Shown here one piece after another: positions 1 through 5,158 of a stretch of 7,511 nt of DNA. The translations under genes were made by a program, and so were the position numbers. The notes beneath the pieces were generated by a model. That model saw nothing but the letters and a program-made list of their open reading frames with translations. It did not search any database and was not told the DNA's origin. The stretch comes from Pseudomonadota bacterium (GTDB lineage: Bacteria; Pseudomonadota; Alphaproteobacteria; Azospirillales; Azospirillaceae). Each line of letters begins with the position of its first letter. The stretch's first letter is position 1. The stretch covers positions 1 through 7,511 of the forward strand of contig JAEZPL010000559.1 of NCBI GenBank assembly GCA_023413605.1. The letters are read 5' to 3'.

Positions 1-279
1 GACCAGAACGGCGCGGGCGCGGGCAAAGGGCGGCGGCCCTGCCATGCAGGCGCCGCACAGCAGATCGTCGGGGTTTTCGCCGGCAGCCGCGAACTCGAAC
101 GGCATCCCGCAGCAGGCGCAGAGCGGCGGCGCTATGAAGGTCAGCGTGCTCCAGCAGGCCACGCACAGCCCGCCCTGGCGGTCCACCGCCCCGCCGCAGC
201 TGAGGCATCGCGGCGGCAAAAGCGCGTCCAGAATCGTGGTGGCGATGCGGGCGAGCGGCGAATCTCCTGGGGCGGTCAT
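1..279 (-). CDS. comF: ComF family protein, N-terminal part (3' end outside window)
   Basis: The 93 visible residues form the N-terminal double zinc-ribbon region of a ComF/amidophosphoribosyltransferase-like protein. Two four-cysteine sets are visible: C25, C28, C39, C42 and C54, C57, C75, C78, preceded by the common LLPPRC context. The phosphoribosyltransferase domain should follow beyond position 1. ComF proteins are cytoplasmic. In naturally competent bacteria they help DNA uptake, but in most alphaproteobacteria the role is not established. The ATG at 279-277 is preceded by an AGGGGG ribosome-binding site about 8 bases upstream. It lies only 12 bp after the stop codon of the FliQ-like gene, so the two are probably co-transcribed. 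Family assignment is confident; competence function is not implied. Confidence 0.9.
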   Translation of the reverse strand, partial: MTAPGDSPLARIATTILDALLPPRCLSCGGAVDRQGGLCVACWSTLTFIAPPLCACCGMPFEFAAAGENPDDLLCGACMAGPPPFARARAVLV

Positions 280-291
280 CGCCGAATCCCC

Positions 292-558
292 CTAATGAAT
301 CGCGGCGATCCGGTCGAATATCACAAAGGTGTAGTCGCGCAGCGCAATGTAGATCGCCGGCCCGGTGACGAACAGGACCACCAGCGTCGCGAAGATCTTC
401 AGGTCCTGCTGCAGCGTCGATTCGTTGATATTGGTCACCTGCTGGAAGATGGTCAGCAGCAAACCCAGGACGGTGGTGACGACCAGCGCGGGCAGAGTGA
501 TCTTGATGATGACGATCAGCGCCTCGTAACTGGCGCCTATGGCGTCCTCGATGCCCAT
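292..558 (-). CDS. Orphan FliQ/SctS-family export apparatus protein
   Basis: This 88-residue protein matches the FliQ/YscS/HrcS (SctS) family in length and architecture. Two hydrophobic helices lie at about residues 13-38 and 54-76. They are joined by the family-typical loop with I-F-Q-Q-x-T-x-I-N-E-x-T-L, and the second helix has the conserved GP. In known systems several copies of this protein join FliP and FliR in the inner-membrane export gate of flagella or type III secretion. No fliP, fliR or flhB lies beside it. It is followed by comF 12 bp downstream and faces a divergent methyltransferase gene, so it is an orphan. The ATG at 558 has a GGGGAG ribosome-binding site (568-573) nine bases upstream. 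Whether it is flagellar, from a secretion system, or repurposed cannot be told from this window, so no gene symbol is given. Confidence 0.85.
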   Translation of the reverse strand: MGIEDAIGASYEALIVIIKITLPALVVTTVLGLLLTIFQQVTNINESTLQQDLKIFATLVVLFVTGPAIYIALRDYTFVIFDRIAAIH

Positions 559-591
559 CCGCGACGGCTCCCCAACGTTTCGCGAAAGCTT

Positions 592-597
592 ATCATA
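592..597 (-). promoter_or_regulatory. Possible -10 element for the fliQ-like/comF pair
   Basis: Read on the minus strand this is TATGAT, five of six matches to a sigma-70 -10 box. It would start transcription near 585, giving a leader of about 27 bases that includes the GGGGAG ribosome-binding site. No good -35 hexamer is visible at 16-18 bp, so this is tentative. Confidence 0.35.
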
Positions 598-611
598 AAG
601 CCTACGGCTTT
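597..611. repeat. Short perfect inverted repeat between divergent promoters
   Basis: AAAGCC-TAC-GGCTTT is a perfect 6-bp inverted repeat with a 3-base centre. It lies upstream of both the minus-strand fliQ-like gene and the plus-strand methyltransferase gene, next to the proposed minus-strand -10 box. It could be an operator shared by both promoters, or chance; a 6-bp arm is weak evidence. Confidence 0.3.
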
Positions 612-619
612 GCCGATGG

Positions 620-647
620 TTGTAGCCCTCCCGGCCTGGGCTATATT
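620..647 (+). promoter_or_regulatory. Sigma-70-type promoter abutting the methyltransferase start codon
   Basis: TTGTAG (620-625) and TATATT (642-647) are separated by 16 bp and resemble -35 and -10 boxes. Transcription would begin at about 653-655, essentially on the ATG at 654. No Shine-Dalgarno sequence can fit between promoter and start codon, so the predicted mRNA is leaderless. If translation instead starts at the ATG at 672, the leader is about 18 bases and still lacks a clear ribosome-binding site. Confidence 0.5.
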
Positions 648-653
648 GCGGAC

Positions 654-1541
654 ATGACCACGTCCGACACCATGACCGTCTTCGACCGTGCGCTCGTGCG
701 CCGCCGCCGCGACCGCGCCGTCCCCGTCTTTGCCGAACACGCCTTCCTGTTCGAAGAGGTGGCCGACCGCCTCGCCGACCGGCTGGAGGATGTGGTCCGC
801 CCCTTCCCCACAGTGCTGGACATCGGCGCCCACGACGGCGTCATGGGCCGCATGCTGAAGGGCCGCAAGGGGATTGAGCGGCTGTTCGCCTGCGACCTGT
901 CGCCGAACTTCGCCCGGCAGGCCGGCCCGCTGGCCGTCGCCGCGGACGAGGAGTTCCTGCCCTTCGCGCCGGAGACCTTCGACCTTGCGGTCAGCAACCT
1001 CAGTCTCCACTGGGTCAACGACCTGCCCGGCGCGCTTTTGCAGATCCGGCAGGTGCTGAAGCCCGACGGCTTCTTCTGCGCGGCCATGCTGGGCGGCGAG
1101 ACGCTGCTGGAGCTTCGCCGCTGCCTGTACGAGGCGGAGATGGAGGTGTCCGGCGGCGTGTCCCCGCGCGTGTCGCCCTTCGCCGAGGTCCGCGACGTCG
1201 GCGGCCTGATGCAGCGCGCCGGCTTCGCCCTGCCGGTGGTGGACAGCGACACGATCACCGTCACCTACAGCGACGCCTTCCGCCTGATGCAGGATCTGCG
1301 CGGCATGGGGGAGACGAACGCCGTGCTCGCCCGCCGCAAGGTGCCGGCCACCCGATCCCTGCTGTTCGACGTGGCCCGCCGCTACGCCGAGCAGTTTGCC
1401 GAGCCCGACGGGCGCATCCAGGCCACCTTCCAAGTGCTGTACCTCGCCGGCTGGTCGCCGCACGAAAGCCAGCAGCAGCCGCTGAAGCCCGGCTGCGGCC
1501 AAATCCCGCTGGCCGATGCGCTGAAGGGGCAACTGCATTAA
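654..1541 (+). CDS. NDUFAF5-like SAM-dependent methyltransferase-fold protein (complex I assembly type)
   Basis: This 295-residue protein has a class I SAM-binding fold. Motif I is VLDIGAHDG (residues 54-62), where the usual GxGxG is partly replaced. Later blocks are DEEFLPF (98-104), LSLHWVNDLP (116-125), LKPDGFF (135-141), DLRGMGETN (214-222) and GWSPHESQ (266-273). These blocks are shared almost word for word with mitochondrial NDUFAF5, which is known to hydroxylate an arginine of the NDUFS7 subunit during complex I assembly. BioC of biotin synthesis is a more distant relative and less likely. By inference the bacterial protein acts in the cytoplasm on NuoB or assists NADH dehydrogenase assembly. 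The start at 654 fits the adjacent promoter; Met7 (672) is an alternative start just before the conserved VFDR block. The gene stands alone on its strand. Confidence 0.88.
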   Translation: MTTSDTMTVFDRALVRRRRDRAVPVFAEHAFLFEEVADRLADRLEDVVRPFPTVLDIGAHDGVMGRMLKGRKGIERLFACDLSPNFARQAGPLAVAADEEFLPFAPETFDLAVSNLSLHWVNDLPGALLQIRQVLKPDGFFCAAMLGGETLLELRRCLYEAEMEVSGGVSPRVSPFAEVRDVGGLMQRAGFALPVVDSDTITVTYSDAFRLMQDLRGMGETNAVLARRKVPATRSLLFDVARRYAEQFAEPDGRIQATFQVLYLAGWSPHESQQQPLKPGCGQIPLADALKGQLH

Positions 1542-1582
1542 GCTCGGTCGGGCCGAATGGTGCTTGGCACGTCGGCCATGAA

Positions 1583-1688
1583 CCACAAAGACACCAAGGG
1601 CTTCACAAAGGAGTTCCGGGCGTCCCCGACAGTTCTTCTGAAGGCAGGGCTTCTTTGTGACGCTCTTTGTGGCTTTGTGGCTTTGTGG
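1583..1688. repeat. Long imperfect hairpin built of CCACAAAG/CTTTGTGG units
   Basis: CCACAAAG (1583-1590) and TCACAAAG (1603-1610) on the left pair with CTTTGTGA (1653-1660) and CTTTGTGG (1673-1680) on the right. The 12-base spacers between units are equal and partly complementary. This makes a 28-base imperfect stem around a 42-base loop. On the right, CTTTGTGG is repeated three times in tandem (1665-1688). The element fills the gap between two convergent genes, 12 bp before the stop of the minus-strand one. It could serve as a two-way transcription terminator or barrier, or be a copy of a dispersed palindromic repeat. No U-tract follows, so it is not a textbook intrinsic terminator. Confidence 0.6.
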
Positions 1689-1699
1689 CGAATATTTCT

Positions 1700-2467
1700 T
1701 TATCCAACCAACCGGATCGCCATCCAGCCGAGCACCCCGGCGTTCACCACCATGATGACCGGGGCCGCCCGCGCCACCGCCGTCCGCCATGCGCGGCCGG
1801 CAAGGTGGCCGGCGATGCCGACCGCGAGCAGGCTGGGGATCGTGCCCAGCGTGAAGGCAACCATGCCGATGGCGCCGGTCAGCGCGCTGCCGCTGGCCGC
1901 CGCCACGGCGACAGCGCCGTAAAGCAGCCCGCAGGGGATGAAGCCCAGCGCCAGCCCGAGCGCGTAGCCGCGCCAGCCCGTGGGGTTGCCGAACAGCGGC
2001 TTCGCCAGCCGTGACACCCGCTCCCCCCACCAGCGCTGGAACGTCCCGTCCAGCTTCGGCACCCAGGCCGACAGGCCCTTCACCGCATAGCCGAGGAAAA
2101 ACAGCGCCGCGAAGGCCAGCAGCGCCACCGACAGCCATTTCAGCCCCGGCAGCGCCCCCACATGCCCGGCGACGGTCGCCGCAACCGCGCCGATCAGCGC
2201 GTAGCTCGTCCCGCGGCCGAGATGGTAGGGCAGCACCGCCGCCCCGGCGAGCCGGTGGAATTCGCTCATCCGTGAGGCCGGCACCTGCTCCAGCCGCGCC
2301 GTGACCTGGGCCAGCACGAAGGGGCCGCACATGCCCGCGCAGTGGGTCGCCCCGCCGACCAGACCCGCCGTCAGCAGCGCGAACAGCAGCCCGCCGTCGC
2401 GGTCGATGACCACGGCGCACTGGTTCAGGCCGGCGTCGAGCAGCGAAAGAGCGGAGTGGGCGTCCAA
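1700..2467 (-). CDS. TauE/SafE-DsbD_2 family membrane protein with HCxGMCGP motif
   Basis: This 255-residue, six-helix-type membrane protein carries the family signatures HCAGMCGP (residues 42-49), YHLGRGTSY (81-89), LGFIPCGLLYGA (174-185) and FTLGTIPS (205-212). They place it in the cytochrome-biogenesis-like DsbD_2 branch of the TauE/SafE superfamily (COG2836 type). Relatives often sit near ccoGHIS genes for cbb3-oxidase maturation. Cys43, Met46, Cys47 and Cys179 are suitable for metal or thiol chemistry, so a role in copper or redox handling for oxidase assembly is a reasonable inference; sulfite export is not shown. The start is TTG at 2467-2465, supported by GGAG (2476-2479) eight bases upstream and by the position of the predicted promoter. 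The next Met is residue 67, inside the conserved region. An FNR-like site precedes the gene. Confidence 0.85.
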   Translation of the reverse strand: MDAHSALSLLDAGLNQCAVVIDRDGGLLFALLTAGLVGGATHCAGMCGPFVLAQVTARLEQVPASRMSEFHRLAGAAVLPYHLGRGTSYALIGAVAATVAGHVGALPGLKWLSVALLAFAALFFLGYAVKGLSAWVPKLDGTFQRWWGERVSRLAKPLFGNPTGWRGYALGLALGFIPCGLLYGAVAVAAASGSALTGAIGMVAFTLGTIPSLLAVGIAGHLAGRAWRTAVARAAPVIMVVNAGVLGWMAIRLVG

Positions 2468-2496
2468 AGGCGGATCTCCGGTGTGAAGACCGCCGG

Positions 2497-2538
2497 ACTA
2501 TAAGGCCGGACGGGCGGCGCGGCTATGACCTGGGTCAA
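2497..2538 (-). promoter_or_regulatory. FNR/FixK-type class II promoter for the SafE/DsbD_2 gene
   Basis: On the minus strand TTGACCCAGGTCAT (2538-2525) matches the FNR/Anr/FixK half-site pattern TTGAC-N4-GTCAA except for the last base. TATAGT (2502-2497) is a good -10 box. With transcription starting near 2490, the palindrome is centred at -41.5, the classical class II position for activation by this family. The resulting leader of about 23 bases contains the GGAG ribosome-binding site. This predicts induction at low oxygen. The geometry is seen directly in the sequence; the identity of the regulator is inferred. Confidence 0.7.
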
Positions 2539-2561
2539 GGGCGCCCCCTGTTCCCCATTCT

Positions 2562-3164
2562 CTACGCCGTCGAGCCCGTCTGCGGAACCTCGTGCACCTC
2601 CACCGGCTGGGCGGCGTAGCGGCCCATGATCTCCTTCGCCAGACGTTCGCGTTCCGCGTCGGCAAGGTTCACCCACAGCAGGATGCCGCCCTTGTCGAGA
2701 TGCTGGAGCATCGGCTCGTTGCGCTTGTCGGTCAGCCATTGCGACATGACGGAGCCCATCGCACCGCCGCCAACCCCTGCCGCCGCGGCGGCGGCGGCGG
2801 CGGCCAGGGCCGTGCCGCCGGTCGCCAGCACGGCGCCGGTCGCCAGGATCGCGCCGACATAGGCGGGGAAGCCGACCGCCACGCCCTTGACGCTGCCGGT
2901 GTCCTCCGGCGAGACGTAGGACTGGCGCGGCGCGTTGGGGTCGTGCGCGATGTCCTCCACCTGGGCCGGCACCTCGCCGAGATGGTCGCGGATGGTCTGG
3001 TCGTTGGCCAGCACGCTCAGCTCGTGCCGCTGGAAGCCGGCCAGGGACAACTCGTCGACGGCCTTCTGGAGGGCGTCGCGGCTGGAGAAGATGCCCACGG
3101 CCTCGCGGACCGTCCCGCGCAGGCCGGTGGAAGGGTTCGGGTTCACGTCGTTTTCAAAGGACAT
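2562..3164 (-). CDS. General-stress-17M-like protein with Gly/Ala-rich membrane segment
   Basis: This 200-residue protein has three parts. Residues 20-62 (AVGIFSSRDALQKAVDEL onward) look like the small alpha/beta domain of general stress protein 17M/YflT-type proteins. Residues 94-140 are hydrophobic and Gly/Ala-rich with a run of nine alanines, like a glycine-zipper membrane segment. Residues 155-195 (GGILLWVNLADAERERLAKEI onward, ending VEVHEVP) form a second small alpha/beta domain. The molecular function is unknown; a membrane-associated stress role is inferred. The ATG at 3164 has GGAGAG (3169-3174) four bases upstream. An upstream sequence resembling an EcfG promoter fits a general stress response. 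The gene ends 24 bp before the FNR-like site of the next minus-strand gene, with no clear terminator between, so read-through is possible. Confidence 0.75.
   Translation of the reverse strand: MSFENDVNPNPSTGLRGTVREAVGIFSSRDALQKAVDELSLAGFQRHELSVLANDQTIRDHLGEVPAQVEDIAHDPNAPRQSYVSPEDTGSVKGVAVGFPAYVGAILATGAVLATGGTALAAAAAAAAAGVGGGAMGSVMSQWLTDKRNEPMLQHLDKGGILLWVNLADAERERLAKEIMGRYAAQPVEVHEVPQTGSTA
2786..2803. repeat. CGG triplet microsatellite coding for alanines
   Basis: Six CGG triplets in a row (plus-strand reading) encode part of a nine-alanine run in the stress-protein-like gene. Slippage would change the number of alanines in the membrane segment without shifting the frame. Confidence 0.6.
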
Positions 3165-3188
3165 GGCGCTCTCCACTGTTGCGGGTGT

Positions 3189-3214
3189 AACCCCGAACGG
3201 CGGACGGTGGTTCC
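3189..3214 (-). promoter_or_regulatory. Possible EcfG-type general stress promoter
   Basis: On the minus strand GGAAC (3214-3210) is followed after 17 bases by GGTT (3192-3189). The alphaproteobacterial EcfG (general stress sigma factor) promoter consensus is close to GGAAC-N16/17-CGTT, so one -10 position differs. Transcription would start near 3180, about 15 bases before the ATG and just upstream of the GGAGAG ribosome-binding site. The stress-protein-like product makes this plausible, but such short motifs can occur by chance. Confidence 0.45.
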
Positions 3215-3232
3215 AGCGACGCTTAAGAGCGA

Positions 3233-3382
3233 TCAAGGGCGCGCGGCGGCCGTGGGCACCGCGGGAACCACCCCGCGCGGCTCCGGCATGGCGCCGAAGA
3301 ACCACCAGAGGCCGAGCGCGATCAGCGCGAACTTCACAAGCATGAACAGGACGATGTGACGGGCGAGCGGGTTGCGGACCAT
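3233..3382 (-). CDS. cydP: CydP-like cytochrome oxidase small subunit
   Basis: This 49-residue protein has a single membrane helix at about residues 10-30. The pattern N-P-L-A-R-H-I followed by hydrophobics, a lysine at 17, and LWWFFG (25-30) closely resembles the CydP micro-subunit family. CydP is associated with cytochrome bd-type quinol oxidases in proteobacteria, and the protein should sit in the inner membrane. The ATG at 3382 is chosen because a strong AAGGAG ribosome-binding site lies seven bases upstream and because it begins the conserved part; an open frame extending further upstream lacks these supports. No cydA or cydB is in the window, so the partner oxidase must be encoded elsewhere. 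Because the protein is so short, assignment rests on the helix motif alone. Confidence 0.7.
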   Translation of the reverse strand: MVRNPLARHIVLFMLVKFALIALGLWWFFGAMPEPRGVVPAVPTAAARP

Positions 3383-3463
3383 GGGCGGGCTCCTTCCCCC
3401 GGCTTTGTCGCCCCGGCAGCCCTGGGATGCAAGAGCCGGCAATTGATCGGCCTACGCTGCGGC

Positions 3464-3493
3464 TGGTCAAGGCTGCGCCAAAATGGCTACTAT
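3464..3493 (+). promoter_or_regulatory. Weak candidate promoter for the ankyrin/CbiB-like pair
   Basis: TGGTCA (3464-3469) and TACTAT (3488-3493), 18 bp apart, are the best sigma-70-like pair I can find upstream of the ankyrin gene. Transcription would start near 3500, leaving about 30 bases before the ATG. Both hexamers match only partly. Confidence 0.3.
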
Positions 3494-3531
3494 CCCCGGC
3501 CAAAGATATGGATCGTACAAGAGGAAGCGCC

Positions 3532-4095
3532 ATGAAACGGCTGCTGTTGCTGAGCGTGCTCGCCCTGGGTCTCGGCGCCCCCGCCTTTGCCCCCGCGCAG
3601 GCGCAGGTCAACATTCTCGAAGGCCCTACCCTGGTGAAGGCGGTCACGTCCAACGACGTGAGCACCGTGCGCATGCTGATGCTGAAGGGCGAGAACGCCA
3701 ACCAGACCGACCTTAACGGGCGGACCGTGCTGCAGATCGCCATCGGCAACAGCAACGCGGAAATGGTCAAGCTGCTGCTGGACGGCAACGCCAACCCCAA
3801 CCGCACCGACAAGGCCGGCAACACCGCGCTGCACTACGCCGTGGAGTCCGACGACGTCAACACGATGGACACGCTGCTGAAAAAGGGCGTCAAGGTCGAC
3901 CAGGACAACAAGGAAGGCGTCACCCCGCTGATGATGGCCGCCCGCAACGGGCGCGCCGATCTGGTGGACAAGCTGCTGAAGGCCGGCGCGAAGGCCGACC
4001 GCACCGATTTCACCGGCCGCACGGCGCTGAGCTGGGCCCAGGACGGGCGGAACGCCCGCGTCGTCAACATGCTGCGTCAGGCCGGCGCGCGCTAA
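3532..4095 (+). CDS. Secreted ankyrin-repeat protein (five repeats)
   Basis: This 187-residue protein begins with a Sec-type signal peptide (MKRLLLLSVLALGLGAPAFA), probably cut after AQA at residue 24. The mature part is almost entirely ankyrin repeats of exactly 33 residues: an incomplete first repeat at about 30-62, then 63-95, 96-128 (with the typical GNTALHYAV), 129-161 (GVTPLMMAA) and 162-187. Ankyrin repeats bind other proteins, and here the site of action should be the periplasm. The ATG at 3532 is chosen over upstream in-frame starts because it begins the signal peptide and has GAGGAAG about five bases before it. The gene ends 19 bp before the CbiB-like gene on the same strand, so the two are probably co-transcribed. 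The binding partner is unknown. Confidence 0.88.
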   Translation: MKRLLLLSVLALGLGAPAFAPAQAQVNILEGPTLVKAVTSNDVSTVRMLMLKGENANQTDLNGRTVLQIAIGNSNAEMVKLLLDGNANPNRTDKAGNTALHYAVESDDVNTMDTLLKKGVKVDQDNKEGVTPLMMAARNGRADLVDKLLKAGAKADRTDFTGRTALSWAQDGRNARVVNMLRQAGAR

Positions 4096-4114
4096 GGCCT
4101 GGGGGAGGGGCGCC

Positions 4115-5110
4115 ATGGTGAACACAGTCTTCGGCGTCCATCCCCTCAACGGTCCAGGGTCGCTGTTCCTTCTCCTGCTGGCCTTGGCGATCGACGCCGC
4201 CGTCGGCGACCGGATCGGCCGAATCCTGCCCGACCCGGCGGCGTTGTCGCGCCATTTCTGCGCCTGGGCCGACAAGCGCCTGAACCGCGTGGAGCGCGGC
4301 AAGACGGCCCGCCTGCTGCGCGGCACCCTGGTCGTGCTGTTCCTGCTGTTGACGGCGGTGGCCGCCGGGCTGGCGGTGGACTGGATCGCCGCGCAAAACC
4401 GGGGCTGGCTGCTGGAGCTTGTGGTCATCCTCGCCACCCTGCGCGGCCGGGCCTGCTGGGCACAGGTGCGCGCGGTGCGCCAGGCGCTGGACACGGGGGG
4501 CGCGGCCGCCGCGCAGGAGGCCATCGCCCCCCTCACCCGCCGGCACGTGTTCAGCCTGGATGAACACGGCATCGCCCGCGCCGCCATTGAAGCCACCGCC
4601 AAGGCCTTCGCCCGGAAGGTGGTGGCGCCGGTTTTCGGCTACATCCTGCTAGGCATGCCGGGGCTGCTGGTCTGGGCCGTCGTCGACGGAGCCGACTCCG
4701 CGCTGGGCAACCCCGGCGTTCGTCACGCCCGGTTCGGCCAGACCGCCGCACGGCTGGACGACGCGCTGAACGCCATCCCGGCCCGGCTGGCCGCCCTGCT
4801 GCTGGCGCTGGCCGCCCCCTTCGTCGATGCCAGTCTGCGCGGTGCCGCCAAGGCGATGGTCCGCGACGGCGGTAAGGCCGCCTCCCTCAACATGGGCTGG
4901 CCGACCGCCGCCATGGCCGGCGCGCTGGGCCTCGCCCTGGGGGGGCCACACCGCGATGGCGGCGTGGTCATCACCGAGCCTTGGATCGGCGACGGCCGGG
5001 CCCGCGCCACCCCCGCCGACATCGGCCGCGCGCTGGGGCTCTATGCTGTGGCGGGTCTGATCCTGGCCCTGCTGGTGGCGCTGCTGCTGTGGAGCGTTGC
5101 AGCCATCTGA
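4115..5110 (+). CDS. Divergent CbiB/CobD-family membrane protein
   Basis: This 331-residue multi-helix membrane protein aligns along its length with adenosylcobinamide-phosphate synthase (CbiB/CobD), which joins an aminopropanol arm to adenosylcobyric acid in B12 synthesis. Shared blocks are LAIDAAVGD (24-32), RACWAQVRAVRQAL (112-125), SLDEHGIARAAIE (147-159), VVAPVF (169-174), ARLDDALNAIPARL (212-225) and WPTAAMAGALGLALGG (262-277). Several signature positions have changed. The usual HPV near residue 40 is DPA. The ENxxDG stretch after the glutamate at 159 reads AKAFARK. The NTLDS block is DGADS. It may therefore be a paralogue without normal B12 activity. The ATG at 4115 follows a GGGGAGGGG ribosome-binding site. 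No other cobalamin gene is nearby; the only close partner is the upstream ankyrin gene. Confidence 0.8.
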   Translation: MVNTVFGVHPLNGPGSLFLLLLALAIDAAVGDRIGRILPDPAALSRHFCAWADKRLNRVERGKTARLLRGTLVVLFLLLTAVAAGLAVDWIAAQNRGWLLELVVILATLRGRACWAQVRAVRQALDTGGAAAAQEAIAPLTRRHVFSLDEHGIARAAIEATAKAFARKVVAPVFGYILLGMPGLLVWAVVDGADSALGNPGVRHARFGQTAARLDDALNAIPARLAALLLALAAPFVDASLRGAAKAMVRDGGKAASLNMGWPTAAMAGALGLALGGPHRDGGVVITEPWIGDGRARATPADIGRALGLYAVAGLILALLVALLLWSVAAI

Positions 5111-5158
5111 TGGCAGGCACCGATGCCCCCGCCCAACCCAAGCCGGTTCTCAATTCAT

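Noticed and set aside
1583..1688. CRISPR array suggested by the repeated 8-mers
   Set aside because: Units are too short, partly inverted and contiguous, with no regular spacers.
1557..1922. Plus-strand frame starting inside the hairpin repeat
   Set aside because: It overlaps the repeat and is antisense to the conserved C-terminal half of the SafE/DsbD_2 gene.
537..2420. Very long minus-strand open frame of over 600 codons
   Set aside because: It runs antisense through the NDUFAF5-like gene and out of frame through the SafE/DsbD_2 gene. Its composition (Arg/Ala/Gly/His-rich) is typical of a high-GC shadow frame and it shows no protein motif.
3383..3442. Longer start for the CydP-like protein (69 residues)
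   Set aside because: The extra 20 residues are not hydrophobic or conserved in style, and the strong AAGGAG site serves the ATG at 3382.
3165..3824. Upstream extension of the stress-protein-like gene to a 420-codon frame
   Set aside because: The extension crosses the CydP-like gene and is antisense to the ankyrin gene. The ATG at 3164 has a good ribosome-binding site and begins the recognisable domain.
3490..4602. 370-codon minus-strand open frame opposite the ankyrin and CbiB-like genes
   Set aside because: Both plus-strand proteins have clear family motifs, and the opposite frame is low-complexity with none.
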